A stretch of DNA of 6,778 nt from Desulfobacula sp. (GTDB lineage: Bacteria; Desulfobacterota; Desulfobacteria; Desulfobacterales; Desulfobacteraceae): contig JABIYQ010000184.1 in the NCBI GenBank assembly GCA_018702715.1, forward strand, positions 1 to 6,778. Reading direction: 5' to 3'. Below are positions 1-5,230 of this stretch, piece after piece. Within the stretch, counting starts at the first letter, position 1. Each line of letters opens with the position of its first letter. The notes under the pieces were generated by a model. The model made no database searches and was not told the DNA's origin. It saw only the letters and a program-made list of their open reading frames with translations. The translations under genes were made by a program, and so were the position numbers.

Positions 1-35
1 ACTATACGTATTCGGCCTTTGATGCAACAAAGTAG
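1..35 (+). other. possible 3' end of an upstream gene
   Basis: One + frame is open from base 3 to a TAG at 33-35 and reads YTYSAFDATK. A second frame is open from base 1 to a TAA at 70-72 but gives an arginine-rich peptide of unlikely look. Either could be the tail of a gene that begins left of the window, or simply non-coding DNA. About ten residues are too few to assign a family. The first frame is slightly preferred because its codons look like those of the neighbouring genes and because it leaves room for a leader before livG. Confidence 0.2.
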
Positions 36-44
36 ATGGACCAA

Positions 45-73
45 AAGACAAGCAATTTCGTTCAAGTTATAAA
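45..73 (+). promoter_or_regulatory. weak sigma70-like promoter candidate for livG
   Basis: AAGACA (45-50, matching the GACA part of TTGACA) is separated by 17 nt from TATAAA (68-73, five of six bases of TATAAT). Transcription would start near base 80, just upstream of the livG ribosome binding site at 87-90, giving a very short leader. The spacing is ideal, but the -35 half is poor and AT-rich DNA gives such matches by chance. If it is not used, the cluster is transcribed from a promoter left of the window. Confidence 0.25.
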
Positions 74-96
74 CTTTGCGGTCCTTAGGAACTATC

Positions 97-885
97 ATGA
101 AAATTCTGTCCATTGACAATGTATCTCTATCGTTTGGCGGTTTAAAAGTATTGACCGAGATCTCTTTTGATGTAATCAAAGGTGAAATATTTGCCATTAT
201 CGGACCCAATGGTGCTGGTAAAACCTCCATATTGAATATTATCAGCGGTTTCTACCATCCTGATAAAGGAAAAGTTTTTTTCAATGGAAAAGATCTCACC
301 CGCATCCCGGCAGACGAAAGAGCAGCGCTTGGCATGGGCAGAACATTCCAGAATATTGCCCTTTACCATGGCATGTCCGTATTGGATAATATCAAACTGG
401 GTGCTCACACCCATTTAAAAACCGGTTTAATGTCAGGACTGTGGTATTGGGGGGCGGCACACAGGGAAGAAATGGAGCTGCGAAAAAAAATTGAAGAAGA
501 TATCATTGATTTTCTAGAAATTGAATCCATTCGAAAACAGCCAGTAAGCGCCCTTGCCTATGGACTGCAAAAACGAGTTGAACTTGCAAGGGCTCTTGCC
601 ATGCGACCAAAGGTTCTTTTAATGGACGAACCCGTTGCAGGCATGAATGCCGAAGAGACAGAAGACATGGCTCGATTTATTCTTGATATTAAAGAAGAGT
701 ATAATATAACCATTGTATTAATTGAACATGACATGAAAATGATTATGGATATTTCCGACAGGGTTCTGGTGTTGAATTTCGGAAAGGCTCTGACCCATGG
801 CACCCCAAAAGAAGTACAAAAACATCCAGATGTCATCGCTGCATACCTGGGCCAAAAAAAAGCTGAAACTATGGAGAAAGGATAA
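97..885 (+). CDS. livG: Liv-type ABC importer ATPase subunit LivG
   Basis: This is a 262-residue cytoplasmic ATP-binding subunit of a branched-chain amino acid (HAAT) family importer, of normal length for LivG. Visible motifs are Walker A GPNGAGKT (36-43), Q-loop FQN (Q85), signature LAYGLQKR (153-160), Walker B VLLMDEP (173-179) followed by AGMN, and switch histidine H211 in LIEHDM. A tyrosine where most ABC proteins have serine (LAYG for LSGG), the helical insert around 103-150 and the end DVIAAYLGQ are all normal for LivG and separate it from LivF. The ATG at 97 is chosen because AGGA (87-90) lies 6 nt upstream. An in-frame TTG at 76 would place that site inside the gene. livH starts 2 nt after the stop, so the two are probably translationally coupled. 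LivG pairs with LivF (4427-5230) as the ATPase heterodimer. Confidence 0.95.
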   Translation: MKILSIDNVSLSFGGLKVLTEISFDVIKGEIFAIIGPNGAGKTSILNIISGFYHPDKGKVFFNGKDLTRIPADERAALGMGRTFQNIALYHGMSVLDNIKLGAHTHLKTGLMSGLWYWGAAHREEMELRKKIEEDIIDFLEIESIRKQPVSALAYGLQKRVELARALAMRPKVLLMDEPVAGMNAEETEDMARFILDIKEEYNITIVLIEHDMKMIMDISDRVLVLNFGKALTHGTPKEVQKHPDVIAAYLGQKKAETMEKG

Positions 886-887
886 AA

Positions 888-1772
888 ATGGACATCTTCC
901 TGCAGCTGATTTCCAGCGGTTTTTTAGTTGGGGGAATATATGCCCTCATTGCCCTTGGTTTTGTACTTATCTATAAGGCAACCAATATCATTAATTTTGC
1001 CACGGGTGAGTTCATGATGATCGGCGCATATATTTTTTATTCTTTAATGGTATATTTAAAATTATCACCCTTTATCGGATTTCCCCTGGTCATTATCTTT
1101 GCCGCAATCCTCGGCTTTCTGGTTGAGCGCCTGATTTTAAGACACATGCTGGGTCAGCCCAATATCAGTATCATAATGGTGACCATTGGCTTAAGTTCCA
1201 TATTGCTGGGACTGGCAGAGATCATATGGGGATCAAGCTTTAGAAGCTTTCCTCCCCTTTTCCCCAGAAAACCCATTATTTTAGGGGAGATCGTCCTGCG
1301 GTCCAATCTCTTTTATGGGTTTTTAGTGGCCATGGCCGTGGTGGTGATCTTTTTGCTCCTTTTCAAATACGCTAAAGTGGGGATTGCCATGCGAGCCACT
1401 GCCAATGATCAAATGGCTGCTTTTTCCATGGGGATCAACGTCAAAACCATGTTTACAATTTCCTGGGCTTTTGGTGCCATAGCTGCATCTTTGGGCGGTA
1501 TCATCATCGGCAACATCGGCGGTGTTCAGCCTACCCTTGGACATATCGGACTTAAAATATTTCCCATAGTGATCCTGGGAGGTCTTGATTCCATTATCGG
1601 GGCTGTTATTGGCGGATTTATCGTGGGCATTGTGGAAAACCTGGCAGGGGGATATCTGGATCCATATTTTCATGGAGGAGTCAAGGACCTTGCTCCATTT
1701 GTTGTCCTGATTTTCATCCTCTTGATAAAACCCCATGGCCTGTTCGGCACAAAAGAAATCGAACGGCTTTAA
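888..1772 (+). CDS. livH: Liv-type ABC importer permease LivH
   Basis: This 294-residue, very hydrophobic integral membrane protein is the first permease subunit of the importer and has the usual length for LivH. It has roughly eight membrane segments, including residues 8-29, 44-80, 94-114, 141-160, 188-210 and 221-252. Family landmarks are NIINFATGEFMMIGAY (33-48), the cytoplasmic EAA-like loop AMRATANDQMAAFSMGIN (167-184) that contacts the ATPases, IFPIVILGGLDSIIGAVIGG (224-243), and the C-terminal KPHGLFG (281-287). The start ATG is preceded by GGAGAAAGGA (873-882), which is the end of livG and serves as ribosome binding site. No frameshift or truncation is seen. Transported ligand cannot be told from the permease. 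It is expected to pair with LivM. Confidence 0.94.
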   Translation: MDIFLQLISSGFLVGGIYALIALGFVLIYKATNIINFATGEFMMIGAYIFYSLMVYLKLSPFIGFPLVIIFAAILGFLVERLILRHMLGQPNISIIMVTIGLSSILLGLAEIIWGSSFRSFPPLFPRKPIILGEIVLRSNLFYGFLVAMAVVVIFLLLFKYAKVGIAMRATANDQMAAFSMGINVKTMFTISWAFGAIAASLGGIIIGNIGGVQPTLGHIGLKIFPIVILGGLDSIIGAVIGGFIVGIVENLAGGYLDPYFHGGVKDLAPFVVLIFILLIKPHGLFGTKEIERL

Positions 1773-1790
1773 CAAAGAGGTATTGTATTT

Positions 1791-2834
1791 ATGCACATTG
1801 GAGACTTTAAGGAAACATACTCGTCAGACCAGGCTGTTTTTATAAATGCCACCTCCCGTTTCTGGCTGGGCATTCTGTTTGCGCTGTTGATACTATTTCC
1901 ATTTGTGGCCGGGGATTATCTTTTGTTCATGGCCAATCTTGCCGGCATTACCATTATTGGAGCAGTGGGTTTGAATATTCTCACTGGTTTTGCCGGTCTG
2001 ATATCTCTGGGTCATGCGGCTTTCATTGGAGTTGGCGGATATACTGCTGCAATTTTATCCACCCGTTTTGATCTGCCCTTTCTTTTATGCCTTCCTTTAT
2101 CCGGTCTCATGGCGGCTTTTTTCGGCATCATTGTAGGTGGCCCTTCCCTGCGCCTGAAAGGATTGTATCTCTGTATTGCCACCCTCGCTGCCCAGTTGAT
2201 CCTTGAGTTTGTTTTTGTCCATTGGGAATCTATGACCGGGGGAATCCGGGGCATGAATATTTCTCCGCCCCAGATTTTCGGTTATGTTCTGGACAATGAT
2301 TTTAAATTCTATTTTGTGACGCTTGTCATGGTCATTTTGTGTGTGACCTTTGCCAGGAACCTTTTTCGAACAAGGGTGGGCCGGGCTTTTATTGCTATCA
2401 GGGACCGGGACATTTCAGCCGAACTTATGGGTATCAACCTTTTGCGCTATAAAACCTATGCTTTTGCCTTAAGTTCATTTATGGCAGGGATTTCCGGATG
2501 CCTCTGGGTAAATTTCTTAAAAACAGTGACCCCGGAACACTTTCCCTTAATGGAAAGTGTTCGGTACCTGGCAATGGTTATTGTCGGCGGCATGGGAAGC
2601 ATTTTGGGTTCCATATTAGGAGCTATCTTCATGACCATTGTACCCGAATTGATCAGCACTTTCCTAGGATTTCTGGTCAATATCTTTCCAACTGCCATGA
2701 GTTTTCTTTTTCCGCTGCAGCAAGTCATTTTTGGATTATTGATTGTCGGATTCCTTGTTTTTGAACCCCATGGCCTGGCTGAAATCTGGCGACGCATCAA
2801 AAACTATTTTCATCTATGGCCCTTTGAACACTAA
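1791..2834 (+). CDS. livM: Liv-type ABC importer permease LivM
   Basis: This 347-residue integral membrane protein is the second permease subunit and forms the translocation path with LivH. The family signature GFAGLISLGHAAFIGVGGY (66-84) is clear, as is the EAA-type cytoplasmic loop GRAFIAIRDRDISAELMGIN (197-216), which docks on the ATPase subunits. The segment AMVIVGGMGSILGSILGAI (261-279) and the FEPHGL end (324-329) are also typical. A roughly 25-residue polar N-terminus precedes the first membrane helix. The ATG at 1791 follows AGAGG (1776-1780) at a rather long 10-nt spacing, and livH ends 18 nt upstream. The coding sequence contains a perfect 11-bp inverted repeat (listed separately). 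The gene appears intact. Confidence 0.94.
   Translation: MHIGDFKETYSSDQAVFINATSRFWLGILFALLILFPFVAGDYLLFMANLAGITIIGAVGLNILTGFAGLISLGHAAFIGVGGYTAAILSTRFDLPFLLCLPLSGLMAAFFGIIVGGPSLRLKGLYLCIATLAAQLILEFVFVHWESMTGGIRGMNISPPQIFGYVLDNDFKFYFVTLVMVILCVTFARNLFRTRVGRAFIAIRDRDISAELMGINLLRYKTYAFALSSFMAGISGCLWVNFLKTVTPEHFPLMESVRYLAMVIVGGMGSILGSILGAIFMTIVPELISTFLGFLVNIFPTAMSFLFPLQQVIFGLLIVGFLVFEPHGLAEIWRRIKNYFHLWPFEH
2535..2562 (+). repeat. perfect inverted repeat inside livM
   Basis: GAACACTTTCC (2535-2545) and GGAAAGTGTTC (2552-2562) are exact reverse complements separated by the 6-nt loop CTTAAT. In mRNA this would be an 11-bp hairpin within livM, in the codons for EHFPLMESV (about residues 249-257). No run of T follows, so it is not an intrinsic terminator on the + strand. 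It may be a chance product of the codons, an mRNA-stability or processing structure, or a binding site. The repeat is seen directly; any role is unknown. Confidence 0.6.
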
Positions 2835-2945
2835 CCATACATTCTTTTGGACTAATTAAAAGGCCTTGGGAGAATCTATTATGTTTATTAACAAATAACA
2901 TGAATATAAAGCGCTAACCAACAAACCATTAAAAAAGGAGTGATC
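2835..2945 (+). promoter_or_regulatory. livM-livK spacer with AT-rich dyad
   Basis: This 111-nt AT-rich gap contains no gene. ATGTTTATT (2881-2889) and AATAACAT (2894-2901) form an 8-bp stem with one bulged T around an AACA loop, a possible operator or mRNA structure. TATTAT (2877-2882) and TATAAA (2905-2910) resemble -10 boxes, but neither has a convincing -35 box at 16-18 nt, so no promoter is called. A short imperfect pairing, CTTTT (2844-2848) with AAAAG (2858-2862), is too weak for a terminator. The spacer ends in the strong livK ribosome binding site AAGGAG (2935-2940), 5 nt before the ATG. Confidence 0.3.
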
Positions 2946-4127
2946 ATGAAAAAACGTATCTTCTCAACCCTGGTTCTGGTTTTATCGTTGTTCTTATGTA
3001 TGGGTGTATCATTTGCAGGTGAGGCAATCAAAGTAGGTGCAGGACAGCCCATTACAGGAAGGTTTGCCTTTGCAGGCAAACATATACATCAAGGCCTTAT
3101 GGACTCTTTGAGTTATGCCAATGAACAAGGCGGTGTAGGTGGAATGAACTTTAAATATATTTATGAGGATACTGGATATGATCTTAAGCGTGCCATTGCT
3201 TCGTTTAAGAAAATAATGGCCCAGGACAATCCTGTAATGATGTATGGGGAGTCCACAGGGGTCGGCAAAGCCATGGCACCGGAAATCAACTCACGGTATC
3301 ACGTGGTCTATGGCTCCACCAGTTTTTCCGAAGAGCTTGCCGACAGAGAAAAAAACCCCTACACCTTTGTGAGCGGCCCCACCTATTCCCAGCAGTTTGG
3401 GGTTCTGTTAAAATACATTGCCGCCCAGCCCAAGAAAAACAATAAACCCCACAGGGTGGCATTTTTCTACAGCGACACGGAATTTGGTCGAGATCCCATC
3501 CCTTTTGCCCGGCAGTTGGCCAAAAAACTTGGGATTGAAGTGGTAGCCGAAGAGGTTACAAAGGTTGGGGCTGTGGACATAACAAGCCAGCTTCTGGACC
3601 TGAAACGCAATAAGCCTGATTATTGTATTTTCCAGGGATATGTGGTTCCACCTATCCCCGAAGTCATTAGAGGGGCAAAGGATTTTGGTCTTGATATCAA
3701 ATTTATGGGAACCTTCTGGGCAATGACCAAAATGCTTTTGGACAAATTGGGCCCGGATGGAGAAGGTTACATGGGGGTGTCCCCTTATTCCTATTGGTAC
3801 ATGGATGAAGTTCCCATGATCCAGGCCATGCATGCTTATTCAAAAAAACACCATCCAGATGTAGCCTATCGTCCCAGCTCCTATATGCAGGGGTGGTTCA
3901 CGGGTATGATATATGTAAAACTGGCCAAATTGTGCAACGAAGCCGGTCTGCCCATCACTGGAGAAAATCTTAAAAACATGATCCCCAAGGTACAAAATTG
4001 GGATACGGGCGGTTTAAACGGTGTGGTGAGCTTTGCTGACTCAAATGCTACTGCCACTGGAAAAGTTTACAAAGCACAGGGTGGTAAATTTGTAGCGGTT
4101 TCCGACTGGATCAAGCTGGACGAATAA
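2946..4127 (+). CDS. livK: periplasmic ligand-binding protein of the Liv-type importer (ligand unknown)
   Basis: This 393-residue protein looks like a type I periplasmic binding protein of the Peripla_BP_6 (Leu/Ile/Val-binding) group. Residues 1-24 are a Sec signal peptide: KKR, a hydrophobic core, then VSFA before a probable signal peptidase I cut at A24/G25. C18 lacks a lipobox, so a soluble periplasmic protein is expected. The mature start IKVGAGQPITGRFAFAGK, the NEQGGVGG turn (59-66), RVAFFYSDTEFGRD (170-183), the DITSQLLDLKRNKPDYCIF strand region (211-229) and the late FTGMIYVKLAKLCNEAG helix fit the two-lobed fold. The residues where LivJ binds the amino acid differ by eye (ESTGVG around 102-107, YGSTSFSEE at 122-130), and an aromatic cluster PYSYWYM lies at 280-286. 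The ligand may therefore be a carboxylate other than a branched-chain amino acid. The ATG at 2946 is chosen over a GTG at 2940 that overlaps the ribosome binding site. The livK symbol marks position and family, not ligand. Confidence 0.88.
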   Translation: MKKRIFSTLVLVLSLFLCMGVSFAGEAIKVGAGQPITGRFAFAGKHIHQGLMDSLSYANEQGGVGGMNFKYIYEDTGYDLKRAIASFKKIMAQDNPVMMYGESTGVGKAMAPEINSRYHVVYGSTSFSEELADREKNPYTFVSGPTYSQQFGVLLKYIAAQPKKNNKPHRVAFFYSDTEFGRDPIPFARQLAKKLGIEVVAEEVTKVGAVDITSQLLDLKRNKPDYCIFQGYVVPPIPEVIRGAKDFGLDIKFMGTFWAMTKMLLDKLGPDGEGYMGVSPYSYWYMDEVPMIQAMHAYSKKHHPDVAYRPSSYMQGWFTGMIYVKLAKLCNEAGLPITGENLKNMIPKVQNWDTGGLNGVVSFADSNATATGKVYKAQGGKFVAVSDWIKLDE

Positions 4128-4146
4128 AAATAGATGACCCATACAA

Positions 4147-4179
4147 AACAGGTCGAGCAATTTTTTGTCCGATCCTGTT
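4147..4179 (+). repeat. bulged hairpin just downstream of livK
   Basis: AACAGGTCG (4147-4155) pairs with CGATCCTGTT (4170-4179), leaving one bulged T at 4173 and a 14-nt loop that contains six Ts. It begins 20 nt after the livK stop. The sequence after the stem (CTTCATGGAG) is not a U-tract, so a standard intrinsic terminator is not supported. A weak attenuator or a 3' protecting structure for livK mRNA is possible. Confidence 0.35.
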
Positions 4180-4248
4180 CTTCATGGAGATTTTTCCTGG
4201 CAAAAAACACTGTAATTGTTTAGCCCTTTAAAAGAAATTATCTAAAAA

Positions 4249-4318
4249 GCCCTGTCTGATGGATATTTGCAGGAGGTTAAGCGTTTAGCATCGAAAAAAA
4301 ATATCCATCGGATAGCGC
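4249..4318 (+). repeat. long imperfect inverted repeat between livK and livF
   Basis: Bases 4252-4268 pair with 4299-4315 over 17 positions, with 15 Watson-Crick pairs and two G-T wobbles. The inner 11 (GATGGATATTT with AAATATCCATC) are perfect. After one C-C mismatch two more pairs (4249-4250 with 4317-4318) extend the stem. The 30-nt loop carries AGGAGG (4271-4276), a textbook ribosome binding site with no start codon behind it. On the + strand no T-run follows. On the - strand the extended stem would be followed by TTTTT (complement of 4244-4248), but no gene on that strand needs a terminator here. mRNA stabilisation or processing between livK and livF is the likeliest role. Confidence 0.6.
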
Positions 4319-4348
4319 GGTTTCAAGCATAAGCGCTGAATAGTTACA

Positions 4349-4369
4349 AAATATTTTGAATGAATATTT
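4349..4369 (+). repeat. AT-rich dyad upstream of livF
   Basis: AAATATT (4349-4355) and AATATTT (4363-4369) are inverted copies around a 7-nt spacer. The same bases also read as a direct repeat of AATATTTT with a 13-nt period. It lies about 60-80 nt before the livF start. It could be a small operator, but AT-rich DNA often forms such dyads by chance. Confidence 0.25.
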
Positions 4370-4390
4370 TAAGAGATTGGATGCATCAGT

Positions 4391-4410
4391 GGGTATAAAA
4401 GGGTATAAAA
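4391..4410 (+). repeat. tandem GGGTATAAAA repeat before the livF ribosome binding site
   Basis: Two exact copies of GGGTATAAAA lie head to tail (4391-4400 and 4401-4410), each containing a TATAAA that resembles a -10 box. No -35 box is found 16-18 nt upstream of either copy, and neither is an extended -10 with TGN. The pair ends 4 nt before AGGAGG (4415-4420), so a transcript starting from them would be nearly leaderless for livF. A replication-slippage duplication or a regulator site with one-turn spacing are alternatives. Confidence 0.5.
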
Positions 4411-4426
4411 AAGCAGGAGGACTTAG

Positions 4427-5230
4427 GTGTCGTCTATTCTTGAAGTTAATAATTTAGAAGTGCTCTACAATAATATAATCCTTGTATTGAAAGGTCTTTC
4501 CCTTAAAGTGGAAAAAGGTTCTATTGTGGCATTGCTCGGGTCCAACGGCGCGGGCAAGTCCACCACATTGAAAGCCATCAGCGGATTTTTGCCTTTGGAA
4601 GACGGGGCTATCACTGATGGAACCATTTATTACAAAGGAGAATCTATAACCAAACTTACACCCCACAAGATTGTGAAAAAGGGCATTTTCCAGGTCATGG
4701 AAGGCCGGCGGGTTTTTGAAGACTTGACCGTTGAAGAAAATCTGATCTGCGGTGCCTATACACAAAAAAGCCGTGGAAAAATTGCCCGGGATCTGGATAA
4801 GTGTTTTGAATATTTTCCCATATTAAAAAGAAGTTACAAACGCCTGGCAGGATATCTGAGTGGCGGAGAACAGCAGATGCTTGTCATAAGCCGTGCCCTG
4901 CTTGCAACCCCTACCCTGATGATGCTGGACGAACCTTCCATGGGGCTTGCACCCATGCTTGTGGAAGAAATCTTTGAGATCATAAAAAAAATACATGACA
5001 ATGAGGGCACAGCTATTCTGCTTGTGGAGCAAAATGCACAGATGGCGCTTGGAATCAGCGACAAAGGGTATATCATGGAAACGGGAAGGATTGTGCTGGA
5101 CGGGCCTGTGGATCTTTTACTGGGAGACAGGGATGTCCAGGAATTTTATCTTGGCATGGGGGATGGGAAAGACCATACCAGCTACCGCAATGTAAAACAT
5201 TACAAGCGGAGGAAAAGATGGCTGAGCTGA
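4427..5230 (+). CDS. livF: Liv-type ABC importer ATPase subunit LivF
   Basis: This 267-residue cytoplasmic ATPase partners LivG. Motifs are Walker A GSNGAGKS (38-45), Q89 in FQVMEGRRVF (the VxEGRRVF form marks LivF), signature LSGGEQQ (144-150), Walker B LMMLDEP (164-170), D-loop SMGLAP (171-176), and LLVEQNAQMAL (198-208), where glutamine Q202 replaces the switch histidine as is usual in LivF. LivG has the histidine and LivF the standard signature, so the two differ in opposite ways. The start is GTG, set by AGGAGG (4415-4420) 6 nt upstream; no better ATG exists. After the usual end FYLG (240-243) there is a basic tail of 24 residues finishing KHYKRRKRWLS, absent from E. coli LivF. The tail codons contain the ribosome binding site and start of the next gene, overlapping it by 13 nt. 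Confidence 0.95.
   Translation: MSSILEVNNLEVLYNNIILVLKGLSLKVEKGSIVALLGSNGAGKSTTLKAISGFLPLEDGAITDGTIYYKGESITKLTPHKIVKKGIFQVMEGRRVFEDLTVEENLICGAYTQKSRGKIARDLDKCFEYFPILKRSYKRLAGYLSGGEQQMLVISRALLATPTLMMLDEPSMGLAPMLVEEIFEIIKKIHDNEGTAILLVEQNAQMALGISDKGYIMETGRIVLDGPVDLLLGDRDVQEFYLGMGDGKDHTSYRNVKHYKRRKRWLS
5208..5220 (+). promoter_or_regulatory. ribosome binding site and start of the ligase gene inside livF codons
   Basis: GGAGG (5208-5212) comes from the LivF codons for R261-R262, and the ATG (5218-5220) spans the R264-W265 codons, at a 5-nt spacing. Ribosomes finishing livF at 5230 would clear and expose this site, so the ligase is expected to be translated in fixed proportion to LivF. The arrangement decides the ligase start. 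Confidence 0.8.

Larger units (their letters stand above)
4128..4426 (+). other. gene-free, structured livK-livF intergenic region
   Basis: This 299-nt stretch lies between two genes of one importer and holds no supportable protein gene. The longest ATG frames are 9 to 15 codons and lack ribosome binding sites. It contains a bulged hairpin close behind livK, a long 17-bp hairpin, a TATT-rich dyad and a tandem 10-mer, each listed separately. Binding proteins are needed in excess over their membrane partners, and hairpins behind such genes can protect the upstream mRNA (the malE-malF gap of E. coli is the known example). A similar role here is inference. Confidence 0.5.

Noticed and set aside
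76..96. TTG start giving LivG seven extra residues (MRSLGTI)
   Set aside because: The extension covers the AGGA ribosome binding site for the ATG at 97, and LivG proteins normally begin close to that ATG.
1323..1796. 157-codon open frame on the - strand
   Set aside because: It lies wholly opposite livH, its product is histidine-rich with no recognisable domain, and it has no gene neighbours on that strand. It is a shadow of livH.
2498..2764. 88-codon + strand frame inside livM
   Set aside because: It is out of frame within a conserved membrane protein and its serine/histidine-rich product has no recognisable features.
2940..2945. GTG start giving the binding protein two extra residues
   Set aside because: The GTG shares its G with the AAGGAG ribosome binding site; the ATG at 2946 has proper 5-nt spacing and begins a standard signal peptide.
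3408..3833. 141-codon open frame on the - strand
   Set aside because: It is antisense to the clearly coding binding protein gene and resembles no protein family.
4271..4283. AGGAGG in the hairpin loop as the start of a small gene
   Set aside because: No ATG, GTG or TTG follows within a usable distance, and the downstream frames close at once.
4277..4283. TTAAGCG/GTTAAGC resembling an integron attC core
   Set aside because: Only one 7-base match to a degenerate consensus, without a partner core site or any integron gene nearby.
4244..4318. - strand intrinsic terminator formed by the long hairpin and TTTTT
   Set aside because: There is no - strand gene to terminate anywhere in the window and the loop is 30 nt, large for an intrinsic terminator.
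4332..4337. AGCGCT palindrome shared with the livM-livK spacer (2910-2915)
   Set aside because: The same 6-mer also occurs inside livG near 322, and the flanking bases differ, so it is most likely chance.
4360..4398. 12-codon frame MNILRDWMHQWV before livF, considered as a leader peptide
   Set aside because: It has no ribosome binding site, is not rich in leucine, isoleucine or valine, and no terminator/antiterminator pair follows.
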